Positions 1 through 8,316 of a stretch of DNA of 33,219 bases are shown piece after piece. The notes beneath the pieces were generated by a model. The model did no database searches and had not been told where the DNA came from. It worked only from the letters and a program-made list of their open reading frames with translations. Positions within the stretch are counted from its first letter, which is position 1. Each line of letters starts with the position of its first letter. Location of the stretch: assembly GCA_910584545.1 (NCBI GenBank), contig CAJUBC010000022.1, positions 1-33,219 of the forward strand, given 5' to 3'. Position numbers and translations under genes: made by a program. This stretch comes from an uncultured Muribaculaceae bacterium (GTDB lineage: Bacteria > Bacteroidota > Bacteroidia > Bacteroidales > Muribaculaceae).

Positions 1-108
1 GTGCTTTTCACTCTATAACCAGGGACATGGAATAGCTTTCATAGAGGAAATATACTGAATTTTAGGGAGAATATTTGGTAATTTATGTTATTTTTCTGAT
101 TTTTTTGC

Positions 109-116
109 TATTTTTG
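109..116 (+). promoter_or_regulatory. Possible -7 box of the sensor-helicase unit
   Basis: TATTTTTG fits the Bacteroidales -7 pattern TAnnTTTG. No TTTG lies at the usual distance of about 20 bases upstream; the nearest, at 74-77, is too far. The surrounding 60 bases are very AT-rich, so a chance match is possible. Transcription would start near 120-125 and read through the inverted repeat at 133-153. Confidence 0.35.
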
Positions 117-132
117 CAAGTTATACTGACAA

Positions 133-153
133 TATGGACAATAATCGTCCATA
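133..153. promoter_or_regulatory. Inverted repeat in the leader of the sensor gene
   Basis: TATGGAC and GTCCATA are perfect 7-bp arms around a 7-base AT-rich spacer. The repeat lies just downstream of the candidate -7 box and 27 bases before the start codon. It could be an operator or an RNA hairpin. The sequence alone does not decide between these. Confidence 0.4.
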
Positions 154-179
154 ATCGGGCATTTTTCTAACCTTCAGTT

Positions 180-2174
180 ATGAAAAGAATTTTATTACTG
201 GTTTTTCTGATATTCCCGTTCTCGGCAGCGTGGGCGATCAAAGACTGGAAGCCGATAGCCGACGGTCTCTATGCGGAGCTTTCAAAGCAAAGGACTCCTG
301 CCGACTCGGTAAAGGTGCTTTATAACCTCTTCGACCTCGTTCCACGCGCTCAGAAGGGGGACGTGGCGCGCAAGCTCTACGATTCGGCGCAGCGGGCGGG
401 GCAGACCGAGGTGCAGCTCGACGTGCTGCGTCTGCTCACCTCCCTCTACTCTTCGGCCGACCATGTACTCGCCACCATCGAGAAGGAGGCCGGAAGCGTG
501 CCGGACAGCCGCGAGAAACAGGAGACATTGGTGTTCATCCGCATGCGCCGGCTCACCAAGTCGTCGAAATTCGCTTCAGAGAAGGAACGTCAGGACGACA
601 TCGCCAAGGTACTCGCCTCCTACGAGAACGACAAGAAGAAGACACCGCAGGATGAGTTCCTGCAGCTTTATACATTAGTTGAGTACCTGCGCAACGATGT
701 GGACTCGAACAACCTCATCATCTACCTCGACAAGCTGATGAAGTTCCTCGGCAACAATCCTTTCGAACTGTACGCCATCCACAACATAGTCTATACCGAG
801 GCCGCCAACATCTACAGCGACGCCGGCGAGGCGAAGCGCGCCATCGAGGCTGACCGCGAGCTTCTCAAGATCTGCGACCGGCTTCAGGAGTCATACCGTA
901 AGAAGGGCCGCATCTACCGCGACCTGTCGACCAGCAAGTATGTTGCCCTTCGACGCATGATCCGCAACTACAAAGCACTGACTCCCGACCAGATAGCAAG
1001 CATCAACGCCGAGGTGGAGAAGCTCGCCGCAGTCAACCCGGACATCCGCAACGACATCGACAGCCTGCCGCGCTACCGCGCGCACTACTATATGGCCACG
1101 GGCCGGTATGCCGAGGCCATACCGCTGATAAAGGCACACATAGCCGACGAGAAAGGGCTGCCCAACCGCCGCCAGCTCTACGATATGCTCGCCGAGGCGG
1201 CGCGCAACACCGGCGACAACGGCACGCTCGTGGAAGCTCTGTCGGAATACAACAAAATCCTCGCCGAGCTCAACGCCATCTCCGCATCGCAGAAGTACAG
1301 GGAACTGCAGATACGGTACGATGTGGACTCACTCACCAAGGACAAACTCGCCCTTGAGCTTAAGGCCCGCGAGGCCGAGGTACACTCCACCCGAAAGATG
1401 ATGCTTGTGGTGGCCGCCGGGTGGATTCTCTTCTTCCTCCTGCTGATAGTGCTGCTCTTCTACTGGAGCCGATACCGTTCCAACGCCGCACACCTGCGCA
1501 TGGCCATGGAATCGTTCGCATCCGAACGCGACCGGCTGCGCGACTTCAGATATTACGACTACGCCACACCGGCCGAGAACATTGCCGCCGAAGACAAGAG
1601 GATTCCCGCGCTCCACAAGAAGAACTACCGCAGCGGAGCGTCGCAGATGATGGAGAGCATAATCACCGACCTTCTCTACATAGCCTCAATCGGGCGCACC
1701 GAAAGGGAAAAAGCCATCTCCGATTTCTCTGTCGACGAGATGATGCGCAGCGCCGTGGCCAAAGCCAAGCCTGTGGTCCGGGACGGCGTGAGGCTAAACG
1801 TGACCTACCCCGAGGAGGACTTCAAGATACAGACCGACTTCGAATGCGCAAGCTACGTGCTCGGCCGTCTGCTCGAGAATGCCGCACGCTTCACCGACCA
1901 TGGCGAGATCTCGCTCACATGCCGACGCGACAGCCAGTACAGCTGCGTGAAGTTCACCATCACCGATACCGGTCTCCGAATCGCCCCGAGAGAGGAGGAG
2001 AGCGTGTTCTACGACTTCGTCAACCTCAACGACCTCACCGACAACGACCACGCCGGAAGTTTCATCTGCCGCATGATCTACTTCCTGCTCAGCGGCACCA
2101 TCAAGTCCGACCACAACTATAAGGATGGCGCGAAGGTGATACTCACCATACCTCTCCGCTCCTACAACCAATGA
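180..2174 (+). CDS. Membrane sensor with degenerate histidine-kinase domain (DUF5112/DUF5113-like)
   Basis: This 664-residue protein has an N-terminal signal peptide, so its first part should face the periplasm. Residues of about 25-400 look helical and TPR-like, rich in Tyr, Ala and Leu, and one strong membrane helix lies near 406-430. The C-terminal part resembles a histidine-kinase ATPase domain: an N-box-like LLENAARFT, a G1-like ITDTGLRI and an F-box-like VFYDF. I find no normal H-box (His-Glu then Pro), and the second glycine box is weak (GSFICRM). It may therefore bind ATP without autophosphorylating, or act as a scaffold. The layout recalls the Bacteroidales DUF5112/DUF5113 proteins, from memory and unchecked. 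Its stop overlaps the start of the UvrD-like helicase by 4 bp, so the two are probably translationally coupled. The ligand and output are unknown. Confidence 0.75.
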   Translation: MKRILLLVFLIFPFSAAWAIKDWKPIADGLYAELSKQRTPADSVKVLYNLFDLVPRAQKGDVARKLYDSAQRAGQTEVQLDVLRLLTSLYSSADHVLATIEKEAGSVPDSREKQETLVFIRMRRLTKSSKFASEKERQDDIAKVLASYENDKKKTPQDEFLQLYTLVEYLRNDVDSNNLIIYLDKLMKFLGNNPFELYAIHNIVYTEAANIYSDAGEAKRAIEADRELLKICDRLQESYRKKGRIYRDLSTSKYVALRRMIRNYKALTPDQIASINAEVEKLAAVNPDIRNDIDSLPRYRAHYYMATGRYAEAIPLIKAHIADEKGLPNRRQLYDMLAEAARNTGDNGTLVEALSEYNKILAELNAISASQKYRELQIRYDVDSLTKDKLALELKAREAEVHSTRKMMLVVAAGWILFFLLLIVLLFYWSRYRSNAAHLRMAMESFASERDRLRDFRYYDYATPAENIAAEDKRIPALHKKNYRSGASQMMESIITDLLYIASIGRTEREKAISDFSVDEMMRSAVAKAKPVVRDGVRLNVTYPEEDFKIQTDFECASYVLGRLLENAARFTDHGEISLTCRRDSQYSCVKFTITDTGLRIAPREEESVFYDFVNLNDLTDNDHAGSFICRMIYFLLSGTIKSDHNYKDGAKVILTIPLRSYNQ

Positions 2175-4285
2175 AGACGAAGCTCAACGCCGGCCAGCGA
2201 CGGGCTATGGAAGCCTCGGAAGGACGGGTCAGGGTGGTGGCCGGAGCAGGCTCCGGCAAGACCCGCGTACTCGCGCACCGCTACGCCTTCCTCGTGAACG
2301 ACCTCGGCATCTCCCCGGGGAACATACTCTGCCTGACATTCACCAACAAAGCAGCGCAGGAGATGAAGTCGCGCATATCAAGGATGGTGGACCGGGGCAG
2401 CGTCAACGACTTCATCTGCACCATCCACAGCTTCTGTGTGAAATTCCTCCGCCGCGAGATATACCGCATCGGATACCCCAAGAACTTCACCGTAATGGAC
2501 GAGGCAGACGCCGTGATCCTCGCCAAGCAGGCTATGGAGGAATTCGGCATCGACCGCAAAAAGCTCACGGCAGAACGCTTCCTGACACAGGTGGCGCAAC
2601 TGAAAGCCTACAGCATCGATGCCTACATCCAGCGGCACCTGCTGCCGGCAAGCCCGCCGGAGTGCCCCGACGCCAACGTCCGTTACCTTCGCCTCCAGCT
2701 GAAACAGTACACACTTGACTATGACGACCTCATCTATTTCACCATATACATCCTGAACCATTTCCCTGAGACACGGAAATACTGGACCGACAAGCTGAAC
2801 TACATAATGATCGACGAGGCACAGGACTGCTCGATCGACGACTGGAACCTGATCGAGATTCTCGCCGAGCGGCACCATAACCTCTTCGTGGTGGGCGATC
2901 CTGACCAGGCCATCTACGAATGGCGCGGAGCGCGCCCGGCAAAATTCGTGAACTTCAGCTGCGACACCGACATCATCCTCAACCAGAACTATCGCTCCAC
3001 TCCCGACATCCTCGACGTGGCCAACAGCATCATAGCCCACAACCGCAACCGCGTGCCCAAGGACCTCTTCTCGGTCAGGCTCAACGAGCGGCGAACCGTC
3101 TACCGCCACGAGAAGAGCGAAAGCGACGAGGCGCGGCACATCGCCGACACCATAGAGAACGCCGTGGCCGCAGGTGACAGACCGGCAGACTTCGCCATAC
3201 TCTACCGCAGCTCGTTCATGTCGCGGCGCGTGGAGCAGGAACTGCTCAAGCGCAAGATACCATACGCAGTGTGGGGCGGTGTGAGATTCTTCGAGCGCAA
3301 GGAGATAAAGGACGTGATATGCTACCTGCGGCTCATCGCTTCGGATGGTGACGACATGGCGTTTACTCGCATAGTCAACCTCCCCTCCCGCAAATTCGGA
3401 GCCGCCTCGATGAAGGCACTCGCCACACTGGCGCAGGAGAAGGGTGTGCCTCTCTTCTCCGCCCTGAAGATGGCCGTCGGCGACAAACGCTTCGACCGCC
3501 CGGTCCTCCACCGGTTCATCGACCTGATAGAGGGTGCCCGGATGTGGAGCAGACAGATGCCTGTGTCGGAACTCGCCGACAGAATCCTGGTGGAAAGCAA
3601 GCTCGCAGACCTCTACCGGCTCGACGAGCAGGAGGAGAGGCTCGAGAACGTCTCTGAGCTGATAAACCAGATGAAGGAGTTCGAACAGTCACAAATCGAC
3701 GACGGCGACATGACTTTGGCAAGCTATTTGCAGGAAATGGCGTTATATACCAACGCAGACACTTTCGCCGACGCATCCAAGGTGAAGCTGATGACCATCC
3801 ACCAGTCGAAGGGACTCGAATTCCCGACGGTTTTCGTAGTGGGCCTCACCGAAGGTGTATTTCCCAACCACCGCTCTATCCGGGAGCGGCGCCAGGATGG
3901 CGAGGAGGAGGAGCGGAGACTGATGTACGTAGCCGTGACCCGCGCCGCCTCGATGCTCTATCTCTCGGAGGCCGAGGGGTACCTCAACGACAACGGCGCT
4001 CTGAAATATCCGTCGCGCTTCATCACGGAGATTCCCGACGACCTGCTCACCGTGGAGGGAGATCCGGACCCGACGCTTTTCGAAGGCACCCGCGACATGG
4101 TGGCTCTCCTCGAGCAGGAACTTGGAGAAGGCGACCACGCGCCGATGCCGCCCGGCACCGAGGTTAAGCACAAAGTGTTCGGACGCGGAGTGATAGTCCG
4201 CTTCGACCCCGCCTCACAGAGCTACCGCGTCCGTTTCGGCGAAACCGAACGCGACCTTGTGGCCCGTGTGCTCAGCCCGCTGTAA
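2171..4285 (+). CDS. uvrD: UvrD/PcrA-type superfamily 1 DNA helicase
   Basis: This is a 3'-5' ATP-dependent DNA helicase of the kind used in excision repair and in clearing recombination or transcription blocks. All the main SF1A motifs are visible in order: Walker A GAGSGKT near residue 25, TFTNKAAQEM, Walker B DEAQD near 217, GDPDQAIYEWRGA, QNYRST, TIHQSKGLEFP near 540, and the motif VI region LMYVAVTRA. The last 45 residues (from about GTEVKHKVFG) match the Tudor-like C-terminal domain of PcrA/UvrD, which binds RNA polymerase in studied species. The length of 704 residues is close to PcrA, so the protein looks complete. The ATG overlaps the sensor stop as ATGA, which fixes the start and suggests coupling. 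PcrA, UvrD and Rep cannot be told apart with certainty here, but the C-terminal domain favours PcrA/UvrD. Confidence 0.93.
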   Translation: MKTKLNAGQRRAMEASEGRVRVVAGAGSGKTRVLAHRYAFLVNDLGISPGNILCLTFTNKAAQEMKSRISRMVDRGSVNDFICTIHSFCVKFLRREIYRIGYPKNFTVMDEADAVILAKQAMEEFGIDRKKLTAERFLTQVAQLKAYSIDAYIQRHLLPASPPECPDANVRYLRLQLKQYTLDYDDLIYFTIYILNHFPETRKYWTDKLNYIMIDEAQDCSIDDWNLIEILAERHHNLFVVGDPDQAIYEWRGARPAKFVNFSCDTDIILNQNYRSTPDILDVANSIIAHNRNRVPKDLFSVRLNERRTVYRHEKSESDEARHIADTIENAVAAGDRPADFAILYRSSFMSRRVEQELLKRKIPYAVWGGVRFFERKEIKDVICYLRLIASDGDDMAFTRIVNLPSRKFGAASMKALATLAQEKGVPLFSALKMAVGDKRFDRPVLHRFIDLIEGARMWSRQMPVSELADRILVESKLADLYRLDEQEERLENVSELINQMKEFEQSQIDDGDMTLASYLQEMALYTNADTFADASKVKLMTIHQSKGLEFPTVFVVGLTEGVFPNHRSIRERRQDGEEEERRLMYVAVTRAASMLYLSEAEGYLNDNGALKYPSRFITEIPDDLLTVEGDPDPTLFEGTRDMVALLEQELGEGDHAPMPPGTEVKHKVFGRGVIVRFDPASQSYRVRFGETERDLVARVLSPL

Positions 4286-4360
4286 GCTCTGCGGCGGAGT
4301 CCTGTTTCTGAACCCTCACCAAGCTTCAGCTTGGGCAAAATAATAACCAAAACTCAGATA

Positions 4361-6391
4361 ATGAAAGTGACCTTAAAGACACTTGCTATGACAGCAATCC
4401 TGCTGGCTCCGGCCGCCTTCCCGGGCGCCGCTCAGACCAACAGCACCTACGACAGCCAGTTCATCTCCTGGCCCACCTATAACGGCGACGACCTCGAGCT
4501 CTCCGTCAGCGACAGCGGCACGGCATTCCGCCTGTGGAGTCCCAAAGCCGAGGAGGCTGTAGTGAATCTCTACGACAACGGCTACACCGGCAAGCCCTGC
4601 TCCACCCTCCCCATGAAGTTCGACGCAGCCACCGGCACATGGTCGGTGTCGGTACCCGAAAAACTTTACGGCAAGTTCTATACATTCCGAGTAAAGAACG
4701 GCGGCAAATGGCTCGACGAGACTCCCGGAGTATGGGCGAAGGCCGTGGGCGTGAACGGTAAACGGGGTGCCATCATCGACTTCGCAGCAACCAACCCCGA
4801 AGGATGGCAGCAGGACCGCGGCCCGGAAGTGAAGAACTTCACCGACGTGGTGCTCTACGAGATGCATCACCGAGACTTGTCGATGGATCCCTCATCGGGC
4901 ATCGCCAACAAGGGTAAGTTCTTAGCTCTCACCGAGGAGGGAACCGTCACTCCGCTCGGAGAGAAGACCGGTATCGACCACCTCAAGGAATTGGGCGTGA
5001 CCCACGTGCATATCCTCCCGTCGTACGACTACAATTCGGTGGATGAGGCAAACCTGCAGAAGAACCAGTACAACTGGGGATACGACCCGCAGAACTACAA
5101 CGCGCCAGAGGGCAGCTACTCGACCAATCCCTCCGATCCCGCCACCCGCGTGCGCGAGATGAAGGAGATGATCAAGGCTCTGCACGACGCCGGAATCGGC
5201 GTGGTGATGGATGTGGTCTACAACCACACCGCCGAGAACGACGGCTCCAACTTCGAGCTGACGGCCCCGGGCTATTATCACCGCCACTGGAACGACGGGA
5301 AATATTCCGACGCGTCCGGCTGCGGCAACGAGACAGCCTCCGACCTGCAGCAGATGCGCGACTTCATCATCAATTCCACCAAGTACTGGGCCAAGGAATA
5401 CCACGTGGATGGTTTCCGCTTCGACCTCATGGCCATCCATGACACCGAAACCATGAACCAGGTGGCCGCCGCCCTCAAGGAGGTGAATCCCTCAATCTTC
5501 GTCTACGGGGAGGGATGGACTGCCGGCGACTCGCCGCTGCAGCCGGAGCGTCGCGCGCTGAAAGAGAACGTGAGCAAGATGGAGGGGATAGCGGTGTTCT
5601 CCGATGACATCCGCGACGCCATCAAGGGTCATTACACCGATGCCTCCGACCGGGGCTTCGCCACCGGCAAACCGGGACTCGAGGAGACCGTGAAGATCGG
5701 CATCGTGGCTGCCACTAACCATCCGCAGGTAGATTTCAGCAAGGGAAACAATTCCAGGTTCCCTTACGCCAAGTCGCCCGAGATGATCGTAAACTATGTA
5801 TCGTGCCACGACGACCTGACTCTGACCGACAAGCTGCGCAAATCGATGGCCGGCGAGCCTGAGGAGAACATGCTCGAGGCAGCCAAGCTGGCGCAGACCA
5901 TCGTCTTCACCTCGCAGGGTACGCCGTTCATGTTTGCCGGGGAGGAGATCTTCCGCGACAAGAAGGGTGTACATAACTCCTACAAGAGCCCGGACTCCAT
6001 CAACGCCATCGACTGGAACAACAAGAGCCGTTATCGCGACCTCTTCGACTACTACCGACATCTGATAGCATTGCGAAAGGCTCATCCCGCGTTCCGCATG
6101 ACCTCGCAGACAGACATAGCGAAGCATCTGAAATTCGACAGGATTGACTCCAAGAAGACACCGAACCTCATCTCGTATTCGCTTAACGGCCACGCCAACG
6201 GCGACGAGTGGGAGGAGATAAAAGTGGTGTTCAACGGAGCTGACAAGCCACAGACAGTCGACATAAAGAAAGGCGACTGGAAGATAGTTGCCAAGGATGG
6301 CCATATCTCCGCAGCCGCCGATCTTGGCGCCACCACCGGAGGCAAGATGACACTCGCACCCCGGTCTGCGCTGATTTTAGCCCGGTTTTGA
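4361..6391 (+). CDS. pulA: Secreted type I pullulanase, GH13 with N-terminal CBM48
   Basis: The enzyme cuts alpha-1,6 branches in pullulan, glycogen or starch. I start it at 4361, where a clean signal peptide begins (MKVTLKTLAMTA, cleavage near GAAQ). A longer reading from TTG at 4331 adds ten polar residues before the signal and starts inside a hairpin. An N-terminal CBM48-like beta domain (about 45-145) precedes the GH13 barrel. The type I pullulanase signature YNWGYDP is at 237-243. Catalytic regions are DVVYNHT (284-290), FRFDL with nucleophile Asp355, YGEGW with acid/base Glu384, and SCHDD with Asp484. A short beta-rich C-terminal domain ends the protein. It has no lipobox, so it is probably periplasmic or secreted. 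No SusCD genes or other glycan-use genes adjoin it. Its last 15 bp overlap the end of pyrB on the other strand. Confidence 0.93.
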   Translation: MKVTLKTLAMTAILLAPAAFPGAAQTNSTYDSQFISWPTYNGDDLELSVSDSGTAFRLWSPKAEEAVVNLYDNGYTGKPCSTLPMKFDAATGTWSVSVPEKLYGKFYTFRVKNGGKWLDETPGVWAKAVGVNGKRGAIIDFAATNPEGWQQDRGPEVKNFTDVVLYEMHHRDLSMDPSSGIANKGKFLALTEEGTVTPLGEKTGIDHLKELGVTHVHILPSYDYNSVDEANLQKNQYNWGYDPQNYNAPEGSYSTNPSDPATRVREMKEMIKALHDAGIGVVMDVVYNHTAENDGSNFELTAPGYYHRHWNDGKYSDASGCGNETASDLQQMRDFIINSTKYWAKEYHVDGFRFDLMAIHDTETMNQVAAALKEVNPSIFVYGEGWTAGDSPLQPERRALKENVSKMEGIAVFSDDIRDAIKGHYTDASDRGFATGKPGLEETVKIGIVAATNHPQVDFSKGNNSRFPYAKSPEMIVNYVSCHDDLTLTDKLRKSMAGEPEENMLEAAKLAQTIVFTSQGTPFMFAGEEIFRDKKGVHNSYKSPDSINAIDWNNKSRYRDLFDYYRHLIALRKAHPAFRMTSQTDIAKHLKFDRIDSKKTPNLISYSLNGHANGDEWEEIKVVFNGADKPQTVDIKKGDWKIVAKDGHISAAADLGATTGGKMTLAPRSALILARF

Positions 6392-7459
6392 CTCGCAGTA
6401 GAGACAGCGGCAGCCTTTACCGTCGGCTGTGGGCCTGAACAGCGACTCCACGTTCTCTGTGTTGGAGATGCAGCGACGGTTCGAGCAGCGATATTTTCCG
6501 CGGATTGTTCCCTCAGGGATCAGTCCGCGGTCTTTTTCCGCCATATCGGCCCATTCGAGCAGTTTGAGCATCAGTGCCATGCGGACGAACTTGCCGTTCT
6601 CCACCTGACGGAAATACGCGGCTCGCGGATCGGCGTCGACATCGAGCGCTATCTCGTTGACGCGGGGGAGCGGATGAAGGATGCGCATCTCCGGCTTGGC
6701 ATCTCGCAGCTTGTCGGCGGTCAGCACGAAGCAGTCCTTCACACGGTCGTACTCATCCTCATCGAGGAAACGCTCCTTCTGGACGCGGGTCATGTAAAGG
6801 ACATCGAGGTCGGCGATGGCCTCCTCGATTGTGGACACCTCGCGGCAGTCCATGCCGTACTTGTCGCAGACCTCCTCGCGCATATAGCTCGGGAGGCGGA
6901 GCTGTTCGGGAGCAATGAGCACGATCTTGATTCCCTTGAAACGAGCGAGCGCCTTGATCAGGGAGTGGACGGTGCGTCCGAACTTTAGGTCGCCGCAGAA
7001 GCCGACGGTTAGGTTGTCGAGACGGCCGAGCTCGCGGCGGATGGTGAGCAGGTCGGTGAGGGTCTGCGTGGGGTGCGCGTGCGAGCCGTCGCCGGCGTTG
7101 ATCACCGGAGTGCGGGAATTGAGCGCGGAGACGAGCGGGGCCCCCTCCACGGAATGACGCATAGCGATGATGTCGGCGAAGCAGTTGATCACCTTGGTGG
7201 TGTCGGCCACGGTCTCTCCCTTGCTGACGGAGCTGTTCATGGCGTCGGAGAAGCCGATGACGTTGCCGCCGAGCTCCATCATGGCGGAGGTGAAGCTGAG
7301 GCGGGTGCGGGTCGAGGGCTCGTAGAAGAGCGTGGCGAGCTTGCAGCCGCGGCATACATCGGCGTACTTCTGACGGTTGGCGATGATGTCGAGGGCGAGG
7401 TCGATGATCTCCTGGAGCTCGCTGGAGGAGAGATCGGTGGGATCGATGAGATGACGCAT
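6377..7459 (-). CDS. pyrB: Aspartate carbamoyltransferase fused to a PyrI-type zinc domain
   Basis: The protein joins carbamoyl phosphate and aspartate, the committed step of pyrimidine synthesis. Residues 1 to about 310 form a full ATCase chain with the carbamoyl-phosphate site EPSTRTRLSF, the SVSKGET loop, SHAHPTQ and HPLPRVNEI. Residues of about 320-360 carry Cys325-x4-Cys330 and Cys352-x2-Cys355, the spacing of the zinc site of the PyrI regulatory subunit (E. coli CPNSNC...CKYC). The allosteric nucleotide-binding half of PyrI is absent and no pyrI gene is in the window. The start at 7459 (MRHLIDP) matches the family. The open frame extends 37 codons upstream, but that part has no homology I can see. 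It is probably last in the UMP operon, 153 bp after pyrE. Its 3' end overlaps pulA by 15 bp. Confidence 0.93.
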   Translation of the reverse strand: MRHLIDPTDLSSSELQEIIDLALDIIANRQKYADVCRGCKLATLFYEPSTRTRLSFTSAMMELGGNVIGFSDAMNSSVSKGETVADTTKVINCFADIIAMRHSVEGAPLVSALNSRTPVINAGDGSHAHPTQTLTDLLTIRRELGRLDNLTVGFCGDLKFGRTVHSLIKALARFKGIKIVLIAPEQLRLPSYMREEVCDKYGMDCREVSTIEEAIADLDVLYMTRVQKERFLDEDEYDRVKDCFVLTADKLRDAKPEMRILHPLPRVNEIALDVDADPRAAYFRQVENGKFVRMALMLKLLEWADMAEKDRGLIPEGTIRGKYRCSNRRCISNTENVESLFRPTADGKGCRCLYCESKPG

Positions 7460-7612
7460 ATAATCTGGACTTGAAAAGTTTTTACTCTGGGAAAAGTGGA
7501 AGCCGGGTGCTTCCGTCAGCTTCGGACCACGAGCTCTGCTCGCGGCACTCAACTGCCATCCGGACGGCAAAGTACCGCCCAGACTTAGCCAACAAGCTAA
7601 GATCGCGCAGGG
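7460..7612 (-). other. Structured pyrE-pyrB intergenic region
   Basis: This is the longest gap inside the pyrimidine run (153 bp). It holds several short inverted repeats: CGAGC/GCTCG at 7530-7542 and CTTAGC/GCTAAG at 7584-7601. It also holds one copy of the dispersed 23-bp repeat (7541-7563). I see no TAnnTTTG box and no hairpin followed by a T-run on the minus strand, so pyrB probably depends on read-through from pyrE. Confidence 0.5.
7541..7563. repeat. Dispersed intergenic repeat, copy 1
   Basis: This 23-bp stretch matches 30860-30882 at 20 of 23 positions, including a 14-base identical core (CAACTGCCATCCGG) at 7550-7563. In both copies a GC-rich hairpin abuts or overlaps the left side (here 7530-7542). 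Both copies lie between consecutive minus-strand genes. It may belong to a REP-like family. Confidence 0.5.
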
Positions 7613-8248
7613 TTAGGCTTGCTGCCAGCCGGGGTCGGAGGGGTTGGACATGAAGCGGCGGAGGCGGACGGCATCGGGGGCGGCGATGTAGCCTTCCTCT
7701 ACGGCGGTGTCCACCAAGACATCGAAGTTGCAGAGGGAGTGGTTCTCCACCTCGGCGGCGGCGAGGCGCTCAAGGCCTTTCTTCATGCCGTAGGTAAATA
7801 TGCTGACCACACCGAGGACTTCGGCTCCGGCCTCGCGCAGTGCCTCGACCACATCGATGCAGCTGCCGCCGGTGGAGATCAGGTCTTCTATCACCACCAC
7901 CTTGCTTCCTTTCTCAAGACGGCCCTCGATGCGGTTGTTGCGGCCATGGTCCTTGGCCGAGCCGCGCACGTAACCCATGGGCATTCCGAGCAGATGGCCG
8001 GCGATTGCGGCGTGGGCTATGCCGGCTGTGCTGGTTCCCATCAGCACCTCGGCCTCGGGATAGTATTCCCTGACGGCTTCGGCTATCGACTTCTCCACCA
8101 GATTACGCACCTCGGGCGCGGTGAGGATCAGTCGGTTGTCGCAGTAGATGGGGCTCTTGATACCGCTTGCCCATGTGAAGGGCTCGTCGGGACGGAGGAA
8201 AACGGCCTTGATGCTCAGCAGGCCCTTGGCTATTTCTTTCTCTTTCAT
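7613..8248 (-). CDS. pyrE: Orotate phosphoribosyltransferase
   Basis: PyrE transfers the phosphoribosyl group of PRPP to orotate, giving OMP. The 211-residue chain has the type I PRTase signature VVVIEDLISTGGS (about residues 117-129) that binds PRPP. Upstream are the substrate-binding segment FTWASGIKSPIYCDNR and the catalytic-loop region around RGSAKDHGRNNRIEG. Length and start (MKEKEIAKGLL) are normal for bacterial PyrE. It lies 68 bp downstream of pyrF in the same direction and precedes pyrB. No separate promoter is apparent. Confidence 0.97.
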   Translation of the reverse strand: MKEKEIAKGLLSIKAVFLRPDEPFTWASGIKSPIYCDNRLILTAPEVRNLVEKSIAEAVREYYPEAEVLMGTSTAGIAHAAIAGHLLGMPMGYVRGSAKDHGRNNRIEGRLEKGSKVVVIEDLISTGGSCIDVVEALREAGAEVLGVVSIFTYGMKKGLERLAAAEVENHSLCNFDVLVDTAVEEGYIAAPDAVRLRRFMSNPSDPGWQQA

Positions 8249-8316
8249 ATCGTTGTTCTGTTGTCGGTTAAATTTGATTCAGGTTCCGGCCAGGCCGTCA
8301 CCACTGTTCTGGTTTT

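Noticed and set aside
2378..3511. Open frame of 377 codons on the minus strand
   Set aside because: It is antisense to the helicase motifs of uvrD and has low-complexity Val/His/Glu content typical of shadow frames.
4319..4334. Hairpin CCAAGC/GCTTGG as a terminator after uvrD
   Set aside because: Only a 6-bp stem with no T-run after it; not enough for an intrinsic terminator.
4331..4360. TTG start for pullulanase
   Set aside because: It would put ten polar residues before a normal signal peptide and lies in the right arm of a hairpin (4319-4334).
7460..7570. 37-codon N-terminal extension of PyrB
   Set aside because: It has no ATCase similarity and covers the repeat-rich intergenic DNA; the family start is MRHLIDP at 7459.
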